Assembly (NCBI GenBank): GCA_016214145.1
Contig: JACRPA010000003.1
Span: 248,001-312,000 of the forward strand
Length of the DNA stretch: 64,000 bases
Direction: 5' to 3'
From: Rhodocyclales bacterium
GTDB taxonomy: Bacteria > Pseudomonadota > Gammaproteobacteria > Burkholderiales > Rhodocyclaceae
In this document: piece after piece, positions 29,907 to 38,527 of the stretch
Numbering within the stretch: the stretch's first letter is position 1
Layout of the letters: each line of letters opens with the position of its first letter
Program-made: the position numbers and the translations under genes
Notes under the pieces: model-generated
Told to the model about the DNA's origin: nothing
Databases searched by the model: none
What the model saw: only the letters and a program-made list of their open reading frames with translations

Positions 29907-31224
29907 TTCTTTCCGCTCTTTCCGCGCGGTCCGAACGCAGCGCGGAGCGGCGCCCGCGCGCCATGTTCACCCCCGAGAGCAGCAGCAGTCCGACAATGAA
30001 GTAGGCGCCGGTGAAGAGGATGGCCTGGCGGTGATTGCCGCCGGAGAGCCAGTTCACCAGTCCGTAAGTGAGCGGGCCGAAGATCGAGGCGAGTTTCACG
30101 GCGAAGCCCCACAGGCCGAAAAACTCCGCCAGCCGCGAAGGCGGCGCCAGGTAGCCGACCATGGCGCGCCCGGCCGACTGCGAGGCGCCCATGCACAGGC
30201 CGGCGATGTTGGCCGCCACCCAGAACAGCGTCGCGCCCTCGGCCAGCCAGGCCAGCGTCACCATCAGGATCCAGCCGCACAGGGTCAGCGCGATGGCGCG
30301 CACGTGGCCGATGCGGTCCTGCAGGTAGCCGAAACCGAAGGCGCCGAAGGCCGCCGTCAGGTTCACCACCAGGATCAGCACCAGCGTGTCGTGGGTGGTG
30401 AAATGCATCGCCTCCTGCGCGTAGATCGCGGCGAGGGTGATGACCGCCGCGATGCCGGCCTGGTAGAACAGCGTGCAGACGAGGAAGCGCGACAGGTCGC
30501 GGAAATGGCGCGCGTGATGCAGCGTTGCCGCCAGGCGAGACCAGGCAGTGCGGGCAATGCCGCCGGCGGTCGCCTGCGGCACGGCGCGCTCGCGCAGGAA
30601 GAGGAAGGTCGGCAGGCTGGCGATGGCGAACAGGGCAGCGGTGATGAGCATGGTCTCCGGCACCGCTTGCGCCGTCTCGCGGCCGGCCGCCCTGGCCTGG
30701 GAGAGCCAGGCCAGGCAGGCGCCGAGCGAGAGCAGGCCGCCGACATAGCCCAGGCTCCAGCCCCAGCCGGAGACGCGGCCCATGGCGCGACTCTTCGCCA
30801 GCTCGGGCAGGAAGGCGGCGATCAGGTTCTCCCCCGTGCCGAAGAAGAAGTTGGAGGCGATGACGCAGAGTACGGCGACGGCCAGCGTGCCAGGGCCGGT
30901 GAAGTAGAGCGCCGCCGTGAAGATCACGCAGCCGGCGGTGGTGAAGGCGAGCAGCCGCTTCTTGGCGGCGCGGGCGTCGGCCCAGGCGCCGACGAGCGGG
31001 GCGGTGAGCACGATGAGGGCATAGGAGACGGCGAGCGTCGCCGTCCACGCCAGCGTGGCCCACGGCGCGCGCTGCGCCACCACGGCGACGAAGTAAGCGT
31101 TGAAGACGGCGGTGATCACCACCGTCGTGTAGCCCGAGTTGGCGAAGTCGTACATCGCCCAGGCCCAGGCCTCGCGCGGCCTTACATCATCGGTCAGCGT
31201 GCGGGATCGTTTGTCGGCGGCCAT
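29887..31224 (-). CDS. UMF1/Atg22-type MFS transporter
   Basis: 445 aa from the ATG at 31224 (MAADKRSRTL). The first helix segment AWAMYDFANSGYTTVVIT and ATTAGCVIFTAALYF-like helices mark the UMF1 family of major facilitator proteins (BtlA-like), with about 12 helices. Substrate unknown; fungal relatives export vacuolar amino acids. The C-terminal tail is Arg-rich. Divergent from the DUF3025 gene with 31 bases between start codons. Confidence 0.88.
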   Translation of the reverse strand: MAADKRSRTLTDDVRPREAWAWAMYDFANSGYTTVVITAVFNAYFVAVVAQRAPWATLAWTATLAVSYALIVLTAPLVGAWADARAAKKRLLAFTTAGCVIFTAALYFTGPGTLAVAVLCVIASNFFFGTGENLIAAFLPELAKSRAMGRVSGWGWSLGYVGGLLSLGACLAWLSQARAAGRETAQAVPETMLITAALFAIASLPTFLFLRERAVPQATAGGIARTAWSRLAATLHHARHFRDLSRFLVCTLFYQAGIAAVITLAAIYAQEAMHFTTHDTLVLILVVNLTAAFGAFGFGYLQDRIGHVRAIALTLCGWILMVTLAWLAEGATLFWVAANIAGLCMGASQSAGRAMVGYLAPPSRLAEFFGLWGFAVKLASIFGPLTYGLVNWLSGGNHRQAILFTGAYFIVGLLLLSGVNMARGRRSALRSDRAERAERITAAAG

Positions 31225-31255
31225 GGCGTGGCGCGTAAAATGGTTGGAACGGATT

Positions 31256-32098
31256 ATGGCTCCAATCACCGATCTCGGGGCGCTGGCGGCGCGCCCACTC
31301 TTCGAACCCGTCGCCGAGTGGCTGCGCATCTTCGGCGGCGAGGCGCCGCCCGATGTTGCAGCCCTGAATGCCGCGCTGGCGTCCCGGGAGATGCCGGCGC
31401 AGGCAGCCAGCGGCGCGCCCATCCGCTTCGTCCTGCCGGCGGACAGCGCGGCCGGCTATGAGGAGCGCGTCTTCACGCATGGAGAAGTGGAGACGCGGGC
31501 GGACAACTGGCACGACTTCTTCAACGCCCTGGCCTGGCTGGCCTATCCGCGCACCAAGCGCGTCCTCAACGGCCGCCACCATGCCGCCCTGCAGGCGCAG
31601 CGCGCGGCCGGCAGCAGCGCGCGCGGCACGGTGCGCGACGCGATCACGCAGTTCGACGAGTGCGGCATCGTCGTCGCCTCCGCTTCGCCGGAACTGGCCG
31701 GCCTGATCCGCGCGCACGAATGGAAGGAACTGTTCTGGCAGCGGCGCGCGCAGCTGGCGCGCGACATGCGCTTCTTCGTCTTCGGCCACGCCACCTGGGA
31801 CCAGTTGCGCGCGCCCTTCGTCGGATTGACCGCGAAGGCAGTCTTCCTTGAGGTGGAGGCGGCGTGGCTGTCGCGATCAATCGAACACCAGCTCGCCGAC
31901 GTGGACGGCCGGCTGGCCGGCATTTTTTCGCGGCCCGATGCGTATGCCATGCCGCGCGATTTCCAGCCGCTGCCGCTGCTCGGCATCCCCGGCGTGGCAA
32001 CGGGGAATGCCGAGCCGGCCTACTACGACGACACGCGGCAGTTCCGCCCGCGGCGGAACCTGGCCGCGCTTCCTTCCGGCGCGCCGCCTTTCGGCTAA
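31256..32098 (+). CDS. DUF3025-family protein
   Basis: 280 aa, soluble, no signal peptide. Segments such as YEERVFTHGEVETRADNWHDFFNALAWL (positions about 75-100, split here by family comparison), YPRTKRVLNGRH and FVFGHATWDQLRAPFVGLTAKA are typical of the DUF3025 family found in Beta- and Gammaproteobacteria. Role unknown. The ATG at 31256 was chosen because the family similarity begins there. Confidence 0.8.
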   Translation: MAPITDLGALAARPLFEPVAEWLRIFGGEAPPDVAALNAALASREMPAQAASGAPIRFVLPADSAAGYEERVFTHGEVETRADNWHDFFNALAWLAYPRTKRVLNGRHHAALQAQRAAGSSARGTVRDAITQFDECGIVVASASPELAGLIRAHEWKELFWQRRAQLARDMRFFVFGHATWDQLRAPFVGLTAKAVFLEVEAAWLSRSIEHQLADVDGRLAGIFSRPDAYAMPRDFQPLPLLGIPGVATGNAEPAYYDDTRQFRPRRNLAALPSGAPPFG

Positions 32099-32158
32099 AC
32101 TGCCGCTCGCACGCAGGTGCGAAGGAAATTATCCGACCAACCTTTCGGGATTCGAATC

Positions 32159-32734
32159 ATGTCCGGACATCACTTTCACGTTCATGGGCCCCACGATCAT
32201 GCGGTCGAGCATGCCGGCCATGGCGGGGGCGACGCCTTCGCCTCCCGCATCGCCGCCATGACGGCGGTTCTTGCCACGATCGGCGCGCTGTTCAGCTACA
32301 AGGGCGGCAGCACGCAGAACGATGCCCTGATCTACAAGAACGAGGCTGCGATCAGGAAGACCGAGGCGTCCAACCAGTGGAATTACTACCAGGCGAAGAG
32401 TTCCAAGCAGAACATGGCCGAACTGGCGATCACCCTCACCGGCGGCGAGACGAAGGAGCGCTATCGCGCAGAGGTCGAGCGCTACAAGGTCGAGAAGACC
32501 GAGATCAAGGAGAAGGCCGAAGCGCTGGAATCCGCATCCGCCGCCGCGGAAAAACAGAGCGAGCGGGCGATGCATGAGCACCACCGCTGGGCGCAGGCCA
32601 TGACCGCGCTGCAGGTCGCCATTTCGCTCGCCGCCATCACGCTTTTGGCGCGGCGCACCTGGATGCAATGGGCGGCGATCGGCGTGGCCGCCGCGGGTTG
32701 CGTCATCGGCGTCCTGGCGATGATGCACATCTGA
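32159..32734 (+). CDS. DUF4337-family membrane protein with His-rich N-terminus
   Basis: 191 aa from the ATG at 32159. The first 22 residues hold nine His (GHHFHVHGPHDH...). Helix 1 (about 35-46) is followed by a charged coiled-coil stretch (KEKAEALESASAAAEKQSE) and two C-terminal helices (about 145-160 and 168-190). This matches the DUF4337 architecture. Function unknown; the His cluster may bind metal. A GC-rich hairpin follows. Confidence 0.78.
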   Translation: MSGHHFHVHGPHDHAVEHAGHGGGDAFASRIAAMTAVLATIGALFSYKGGSTQNDALIYKNEAAIRKTEASNQWNYYQAKSSKQNMAELAITLTGGETKERYRAEVERYKVEKTEIKEKAEALESASAAAEKQSERAMHEHHRWAQAMTALQVAISLAAITLLARRTWMQWAAIGVAAAGCVIGVLAMMHI

Positions 32735-32750
32735 TTCGCCGGAAAAAAAA

Positions 32751-32770
32751 GGCCCCGCCGAAGCGGGGCC
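32751..32770. terminator. GC-rich hairpin between the DUF4337 gene and rnpB
   Basis: 8-bp stem GGCCCCGC / GCGGGGCC with loop CGAA. An A-run (32743-32750) precedes it and no T-run follows, so it is a good intrinsic terminator only on the minus strand; on the plus strand it may still stall or protect RNA. Confidence 0.6.
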
Positions 32771-32889
32771 TGCAATGGAAGCGGAGGTTTGAGATGGCCC
32801 CTGCTAAGAAAGCCTCATTCCGTTCCCCCTCTATTTTCGGATGAGCCCGGTGGCAGATCAAGGCAAGCCTGAAAATAAATTGTAAGGTA

Positions 32890-32920
32890 TTGAAAATAAA
32901 GAAGGTAGCTACGATATAAT
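32890..32920 (+). promoter_or_regulatory. rnpB promoter
   Basis: TTGAAA (32890-32895) and perfect TATAAT (32915-32920) are 19 bases apart. The expected start, six to seven bases after the -10, coincides with the RNase P RNA 5' end at 32927. Confidence 0.75.
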
Positions 32921-32926
32921 AATCTT

Positions 32927-33412
32927 GGAAGTCCGCCAGGCAGCCGCTGTGCGCCTCGTGCGCATGGAGGAAAGTCCGGGCCCCCCAGAGCAGGATGCCG
33001 GCTAACGGCCGGGCGCAGCAAGTCGAAAGACCCAAGGCGATGGAAAGTGGAACAGAAAGCAAACCGCCGATGGCCCGACCCGACTTGTCGCCGTAGGCGA
33101 CAAAGTCCCTTAAATAGAGCAAGTGGGCAACCACCGAGACTAAGTTTGGGATTGGTCGGGGCGGGATCAGGCAAGGGTGAAACGGTGAGGTAAGAGCTCA
33201 CCGCAGTCCGTGGCAACACGGCTGGCACGCTAAACCCCATCCGGGGCAAGGCCAAATAGGGAAGCAATAGCGCTGCTCGCGCTGCTTCCGGGTAGGCTGC
33301 TATTGCGCCGCTGAAAAGCGTCGCTAGAGCGTCGCGGCAACGCGTCGCCCAGAGGAATGGCTGCCGGACAGCTTCGGCTGTCTTACAGAACCCGGCTTAT
33401 CGGCGGACTTCC
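32927..33412 (+). ncRNA. rnpB: RNase P RNA, type A, with enlarged P12 region
   Basis: Catalytic RNA of tRNA 5' maturation. P1 pairs GGAAGTCCGCC (32927-32937) with GGCGGACTTCC (33402-33412). Universal core pieces are present: GAGGAAAGTCCGGGC, AGAAAGCAAACCGCCGATGG, GATCAGGCAAGGGTGAA, GGTAAGAGCTCACCGC, AAGGCCAAATAGGGAAGC, and ACAGAACCCGGCTTATCG near the 3' end. Length of about 486 exceeds the roughly 380 of E. coli, mostly through about 90 bases in P12 (33074-33160). No clear intrinsic terminator is seen downstream. Confidence 0.96.
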
Positions 33413-33577
33413 AACTCCCCCATATCCGGCAAGATGGCGCCAGGCCGCCACTCTTCACATTCAACTTTCACTTCACATCCTATCCATATTGTTTTTTAAG
33501 GATTAATTTTTCAAGATTTTGTCTCGATTCACCTCCTTAAGTCTTTGTTGTGTCTGGAAAAAATCGCAAATTTCCGC
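33413..33577. other. AT-rich spacer between rnpB and the mra promoter
   Basis: About 165 bases, far richer in A/T than the rest of the window (stretches GTTTTTTAAGG and TTAATTTTTCAAG). A 7-bp inverted repeat TTAAGGA (33496-33502) / TCCTTAA (33534-33540) encloses a 31-base T-rich loop. No reading frame or recognised RNA; possibly an UP-like or regulator-binding region for the dcw promoter. Confidence 0.5.
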
Positions 33578-33630
33578 TTGACCCTGCATTAGAGTTCATC
33601 TAAAGTGGGAAATAGTGGAAAAAAGTGGGA
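33578..33630 (+). promoter_or_regulatory. mra (dcw) promoter with three MraZ boxes
   Basis: TTGACC (33578-33583) and TAAAGT (33601-33606), 17 bases apart, form a plausible sigma-70 promoter. GTGG(G/A) direct repeats begin at 33605, 33615 and 33625, exactly one helical turn apart. In E. coli MraZ binds such TGGG repeats in its own promoter and represses the cluster. The boxes overlap the -10 and the start region, fitting repression. Confidence 0.85.
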
Positions 33631-33669
33631 AACCGGAGTTGCAGGTTTCTCGTCCAAGGAGGGGGTCGG

Positions 33670-34116
33670 ATGTTCCAGGGGGCTGCAGCGCTGAATCTCG
33701 ACGCGAAAGGGCGCCTGGCGGTGCCGTCGCGGCATCGCGAGAGCCTTGCAGCTGCCGCCAGTGGCACGTTAGTGCTCACTGCGCACCCCCACCGCTGCCT
33801 TCTGATGTATCCCCTGCCGGCCTGGGAGCCCATCCGCGACAAGGTGCTCCAGGCGCCCAGCCTCGAACAGCAATCCGCCCTGCTGAAACGCCTCCTCGTC
33901 GGTTTCGCCCGCGAAGAAACGCTGGATGCGGTCGGCCGCGTGCTGATCGCGCCCGAGCTGCGCCAGTACGCCGGACTGGAAAAGGAAGTCTGGCTGGTCG
34001 GCCAGGGCAATCATTTCGAACTCTGGTCGGATGAAGGCTGGAAGAAGCAGCAGGAGGCGATCTTTGCGCTCGGCGACAAGCTGCTGCCGCCGGGGCTGGA
34101 AACGCTCACGCTGTGA
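33670..34116 (+). CDS. mraZ: Transcriptional regulator MraZ
   Basis: 148 aa. Two SpoVT/AbrB-type half-barrels, each with its signature ([30 protein letters not shown]). Binds the GTGG repeats in front of the cluster. The ATG at 33670 has an excellent AAGGAGGGGG ribosome site 6-7 bases upstream; a start at 33625 would fall inside the operator. The rsmH GTG overlaps its stop by 4 bases. Confidence 0.96.
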   Translation: MFQGAAALNLDAKGRLAVPSRHRESLAAAASGTLVLTAHPHRCLLMYPLPAWEPIRDKVLQAPSLEQQSALLKRLLVGFAREETLDAVGRVLIAPELRQYAGLEKEVWLVGQGNHFELWSDEGWKKQQEAIFALGDKLLPPGLETLTL

Positions 34117-35039
34117 GCGGGGATTTGCAGCACAGGACAGTGCTGCTGGAGGAGGCGGTCGACGCCCTGGCGGTGAAGCCGGGCGGGGTGTACGTGGATG
34201 CGACCTTCGGCCGGGGCGGACACAGCCGGCTGATCCTCAGGCAGTTGAACGAGCAGGGGCGGCTGATTGCGCTGGATCGGGATCTGGCGGCGATCGGGGC
34301 GGGCAGGGAGATAGCCGATCCGCGCCTGAAATTGATCCATGCCGCCTTCGGCAGTTTGCAGGAGGTGCTGAAGGCGGAGGGTGTGGAGCGGGTGGATGGC
34401 GTGCTGCTGGACCTGGGCGTGTCCTCCCCGCAGCTGGACGAGGCGGCGCGCGGCTTCAGTTTCCGGCTGGATGCGCCGCTCGACATGCGCATGGATACGA
34501 GCCGCGGCCAAACGGCGGCGGAATGGCTGGCGCAGGCGAGCCGGCAGCAACTGGCGGAGGTGATAAAAAACTATGGCGAAGAACGGTTTGCTAATGCGGT
34601 TGCAAAGGCGGTTGTTGCTGCTCGGGCAGGGGGGGCTATCGCAACCACACGACAACTTGCCGAGATCGTGGCATCGGCCGTCCGCACGCGCGAGCAAGGC
34701 CAGCATCCGGCGACGCGCAGCTTTCAGGCTATACGGATTCACGTCAATCAGGAGCTTGAGGAATTGTCGCTAGTCCTGCCTCAGGCCGTGGCAGCGCTCA
34801 AATCCGGCGGCCGCCTCGCCGTCATCAGCTTCCACTCCCTCGAAGACCGCATCGTCAAGCGCTACCTGCGCGACGAGTCCCGGCCCGCCCAGCTGCCGGC
34901 GCGCCTGCCGGTGCGCGCCGCCGACCTGCCGCCGCCGCGCCTGAAGCTGGTCGGCAAGCCCATCACCCCCTCCACGGCGGAAGTCGCCGCCAATCCCCGC
35001 GCCCGCAGCGCCGTGTTGCGGGTGGCGGAAAGGAACTGA
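34113..35039 (+). CDS. rsmH: 16S rRNA m4C1402 methyltransferase
   Basis: 308 aa (MraW). N4-methylates C1402 of 16S rRNA, the same nucleotide whose ribose is methylated by RsmI, also in this window. Motifs: [24 protein letters not shown] (SAM loop), [15 protein letters not shown] and [17 protein letters not shown] start in a GTGA overlap with mraZ; ftsL follows after 4 bases. Confidence 0.97.
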   Translation: MSGDLQHRTVLLEEAVDALAVKPGGVYVDATFGRGGHSRLILRQLNEQGRLIALDRDLAAIGAGREIADPRLKLIHAAFGSLQEVLKAEGVERVDGVLLDLGVSSPQLDEAARGFSFRLDAPLDMRMDTSRGQTAAEWLAQASRQQLAEVIKNYGEERFANAVAKAVVAARAGGAIATTRQLAEIVASAVRTREQGQHPATRSFQAIRIHVNQELEELSLVLPQAVAALKSGGRLAVISFHSLEDRIVKRYLRDESRPAQLPARLPVRAADLPPPRLKLVGKPITPSTAEVAANPRARSAVLRVAERN

Positions 35040-35043
35040 TCCA

Positions 35044-35310
35044 GTGCTTCGCTTGAACCTCGCCCTCATCGCGATTGTCCTGGCCAGCGCGCTGGGGGCG
35101 GTGGCCTCGCAGCACAAGGCGAGAAAACTGTTCACCGAAATGGAGCGCGAGCAGGAGCGCATGCGGAGCCTCGAAGTCGAGTGGGGCCAGTTGCAGCTCG
35201 AGCAGAGCACCTGGGCCTCCCATGCGCGGATCGAGAAGGTCGCCCGCGAGCGTCTGCGCATGAAGCCGCCGGCGGCGGGGCAGGTGCTGGCGGTGGAGGC
35301 GCCGCGGTGA
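35044..35310 (+). CDS. ftsL: Cell division protein FtsL
   Basis: 88 aa, small bitopic membrane protein of the divisome that joins FtsB/FtsQ. Short cytoplasmic N-terminus, helix at about 4-22 (LNLALIAIVLASALGAVAS), then a periplasmic leucine-zipper-like coiled coil (KLFTEMEREQERMRSLEVEW) and the typical ARERLRMKPP end. GTG start. Overlaps ftsI by 4 bases. Confidence 0.92.
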   Translation: MLRLNLALIAIVLASALGAVASQHKARKLFTEMEREQERMRSLEVEWGQLQLEQSTWASHARIEKVARERLRMKPPAAGQVLAVEAPR

Positions 35311-37034
35311 AATTCGCCAACAGCCCGCTGCTGTCCCAACTCCTGCCGGCCTGGCGCGCCCGCTTCGTCGCCGCCCTGATACTGCTCGCCTTCGGCATCC
35401 TGGCGGCGCGCTCGGTCTGGCTGCAGGTGGTGAGAAACGACTTCCTGCAGCAGAAGGGCGAGTCGCGCTATGCCCGCGTGATCGAGCTGTCGGCCACGCG
35501 CGGCCGCATCGCCGACCGCAGCGGCGACATGCTGGCGGTGTCCACCCCGGTGAAGTCGGTCTGGGCGATTCCCGAGGATGCCCGCCTGGCGCCGGCGCAG
35601 GCGCGCGAACTCGCGGCCCTGCTCGAAATGGAGGTGGGCGAACTGAATCGCCGGCTCGCCGCGGAGAAGGACTTCGTCTTCATCAAGCGGCAGATTCCGC
35701 CCGACACGGCGGAGAAGATCGCCGCGCTCAACCTGCCCGGCATCCACCAGCAGCGCGAGTACCGCCGCTACTATCCGGCCGGCGAGGTGACCGCCCACAT
35801 GCTCGGCTTCACCGGCGTCGAGGACCGCGGCCAGGAAGGCATCGAACTGGCCTTCGATGCGCAGTTGTCCGGCAAGCCGGGCAGCCGCCGCGTCATCAAG
35901 GACCGCCTTGGGCACATCGTCGAGGACGTCGAGAGCATCAAGCCGCCGCAGGACGGCAGGGACATCACGCTGGCCCTCGATGCGAAGATCCAGTACCTCG
36001 CCTTCACGCACCTGAAGCAGGCGCTGGCCGAGCACAAGGCCAGGGCCGGCGGCGTCGTCGTGCTCGACGCCAAGAGCGGCGAAGTGCTGGCGCTGGCCAA
36101 CCTGCCGGCCTACAACCCGAACAACCGAGGCAAGCTGACCGGCGCGCAACTGCGCAACCGCGCGCTGACCGACGTCTTCGAGCCGGGCTCTACCATGAAG
36201 CCCTTCACCGTGGCGCTGGCGCTGGAGAAGGGGCGCTTCCGCTTCGACTCGCAGATCCAGACGGCGCCGGGCCGCCTCACCATCGGCAATGCGACGATTT
36301 CCGACGCCCATCCGCACGGCCTGCTGACCGTGGCGCAGGTCATCCAGAAGTCGAGCAACGTCGGCGCGGCGAAGATTGCGAGCGTGTTCGCGCCCGAGGA
36401 AATGTGGCAGATGTTCGACGCGCTCGGCTTCGGCCAGCCGATGAAGCTCGGTTTCCCGGGCGAGGTCGGCGGCCGCCTGCGCCCCTACAAAACCTGGCGG
36501 CCGATCGAACAGGCCACCATGTCCTACGGCCACGGCATCTCGGTGACGCTGATGCAGCTGGCCCGCGCTTACCTGGCATTTGCTCGCGACGGCGACTTGA
36601 TTCCGTTGTCTCTGACCCGGCTGGAATCACCGCCGCTCGCGGGCAAATCCATTTTTTCCGCACAGACGGCGCGGGAGGTCCGCGCCATGCTCGAGATGGC
36701 CGTGCTGCCGGGCGGCACCGCGCCCAGGGCGCAGATTCCGGGCTATCGCGTCGCCGGCAAGACCGGCACGGCGCACAAGCTGGAAGGCGGCCAGTACGCC
36801 GAGCGCTATGTCGCCGCCTTCGTCGGCTTCGCCCCGGTGTCGGACCCGCGCCTGGTGGTGGCGGTGATGATCGACGAGCCCTCGGCCGGCAAGTACTACG
36901 GCGGCGAGGTGGCGGCGCCGGTCTTTGCGCAAGTGATGGCCGGCAGCCTGCGCACGCTTGGCGTGGCGCCGGATGCGCCGCTGAAGCCCATTCAGGTGGC
37001 GCGGGATGTCGCGCCGGTGCCGGAGAGTCTGTGA
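35307..37034 (+). CDS. ftsI: Peptidoglycan transpeptidase PBP3
   Basis: 575 aa, septum-specific class B penicillin-binding protein. N-terminal membrane anchor at about 20-40, pedestal domain, then the transpeptidase with SxxK as GSTMKPF, SxN as KSSNVG and KTG as AGKTGTAHK. GTG start in a GTGA overlap with ftsL. Periplasmic catalytic part cross-links stem peptides. murE overlaps its stop by 4 bases. Confidence 0.97.
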   Translation: MKFANSPLLSQLLPAWRARFVAALILLAFGILAARSVWLQVVRNDFLQQKGESRYARVIELSATRGRIADRSGDMLAVSTPVKSVWAIPEDARLAPAQARELAALLEMEVGELNRRLAAEKDFVFIKRQIPPDTAEKIAALNLPGIHQQREYRRYYPAGEVTAHMLGFTGVEDRGQEGIELAFDAQLSGKPGSRRVIKDRLGHIVEDVESIKPPQDGRDITLALDAKIQYLAFTHLKQALAEHKARAGGVVVLDAKSGEVLALANLPAYNPNNRGKLTGAQLRNRALTDVFEPGSTMKPFTVALALEKGRFRFDSQIQTAPGRLTIGNATISDAHPHGLLTVAQVIQKSSNVGAAKIASVFAPEEMWQMFDALGFGQPMKLGFPGEVGGRLRPYKTWRPIEQATMSYGHGISVTLMQLARAYLAFARDGDLIPLSLTRLESPPLAGKSIFSAQTAREVRAMLEMAVLPGGTAPRAQIPGYRVAGKTGTAHKLEGGQYAERYVAAFVGFAPVSDPRLVVAVMIDEPSAGKYYGGEVAAPVFAQVMAGSLRTLGVAPDAPLKPIQVARDVAPVPESL

Positions 37035-38527
37035 TACGTGAACCGGGAGAAGCGCAACGCGTGCTCGATGAACTGCAAAGGCAAGGCGTGACGGCGACAG
37101 GGCTCTGCGCGGATTCCCGCGCGCTGGCGCCGGGAGAGGTGTTCGTCGCCTTTCCGGGCGCGCGCGCCGACGGCCGCCGCTTCATCGCCGACGCCGTGGC
37201 GCGCGGCGCTTCCGCCGTGCTGTGGGAGCGGCAGGGCCACGCCTTTGATGCCGCCATCACGGTGCCCAACGTGGCGGTGGACGATCTGCAGGCGCTGTCC
37301 GGCTGGATCGCCCATCGGGTGTATGGCCGTCCTTCGGAGAAGCTGTGGATGGTCGGCGTCACCGGCACCAACGGCAAGACCTCGGTGAGCCAGTGGATCG
37401 CCCAGGCGTTCGCGCAACTCGGCCGACGCTGCGCGGTGGTCGGCACGCTGGGCTGCGGCTTCCCGGAGCAACTGGAAGAGAGCCTCAACACCACCCCCGA
37501 CGCGCTCACCCTGCACCGCCTGTTCGCAAACTATCTCGCGCAGGGCGCGCAGGCGGCGGCGATGGAAGTCTCCTCGATCGGCCTGCACCAGGGCCGCGTC
37601 AACGGCGTGCATTTCGACGTGGCGGTGTTCACCAACCTCACGCGCGACCATCTCGAGTACCACGGCAGCATGCAGGCCTACGGCGCGGCGAAGGAACTGC
37701 TGTTCGACACGCCCGGCCTGAAGGCGGCCGTGCTCAATCTCGACGACGCCCTCGGCCGCAAGATCGCCCGCGACCTTGCCGGCCGCGGCGTGCAGGTGAC
37801 CGGATATGCGCTGAATCCCTCGGCAGCGGCGGGCATCGATGGCGCACTGATCGCCGAGGGCATCGCGGCGACGCCGCGCGGCTTGCGCTTCACGGCAGTC
37901 ACGCCGCAGGGGCGCGCCGACATCCAGGCCACGGTGGTGGGCGAGTTCAACGTCTCCAACCTGCTCGCCGTGCTCGGCACGCTGCTCGCCTCGGGCGTGC
38001 CGCTCGACCGGGCGGCCGCCGTGCTGCAGGGACTGACTTCCTCGCCCGGCCGCTTGCAGGCCATCGGCGGCGACGGGCGGCCGCTGGCGGTGATCGACTA
38101 CGCGCACACGCCGGATGCCCTCGACAAGGCGCTGACGGCGTTGCGCGAAACCGCACAGGTGCGCGGCGGGCGCCTCGTCTGCGTCTTCGGCTGCGGCGGC
38201 AATCGCGATCCGGGCAAGCGCCCGCTGATGGGCGAGGCGGCGACGCGCCGGGCCGACGCCGTGATCCTCACCAGCGACAATCCGCGCGACGAGGACCCGC
38301 AAGCCATTCTCGCCGAGATCGCCCGCGGCGCGCCGGGTGCGCGCACGATCGCCGACCGCGGCGAAGCGATCCGCGCCGCCCTTGCCGAAGCCGATGCGCG
38401 CGATGTCGTGCTGATCGCCGGCAAGGGCCACGAGTCCTACCAGGAAATCGCCGGCCGGCGCCTGCCGTTCTCGGATGTCGACTGCGCCGCCGCCGTCCTG
38501 GCGGCGCGGGGAGGGCCGTCGCGGTGA
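37031..38527 (+). CDS. murE: UDP-MurNAc-tripeptide synthetase (meso-DAP adding)
   Basis: 498 aa cytoplasmic Mur ligase. ATP loop VGVTGTNGKTSVSQWI. Motif TSDNPRDEDP contains the DNPR signature that selects meso-diaminopimelate, so the peptidoglycan is of the Gram-negative DAP type. GTG start at 37031 in a GTGA overlap with ftsI. The stop shares bases with the murF start. Confidence 0.96.
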   Translation: MIREPGEAQRVLDELQRQGVTATGLCADSRALAPGEVFVAFPGARADGRRFIADAVARGASAVLWERQGHAFDAAITVPNVAVDDLQALSGWIAHRVYGRPSEKLWMVGVTGTNGKTSVSQWIAQAFAQLGRRCAVVGTLGCGFPEQLEESLNTTPDALTLHRLFANYLAQGAQAAAMEVSSIGLHQGRVNGVHFDVAVFTNLTRDHLEYHGSMQAYGAAKELLFDTPGLKAAVLNLDDALGRKIARDLAGRGVQVTGYALNPSAAAGIDGALIAEGIAATPRGLRFTAVTPQGRADIQATVVGEFNVSNLLAVLGTLLASGVPLDRAAAVLQGLTSSPGRLQAIGGDGRPLAVIDYAHTPDALDKALTALRETAQVRGGRLVCVFGCGGNRDPGKRPLMGEAATRRADAVILTSDNPRDEDPQAILAEIARGAPGARTIADRGEAIRAALAEADARDVVLIAGKGHESYQEIAGRRLPFSDVDCAAAVLAARGGPSR

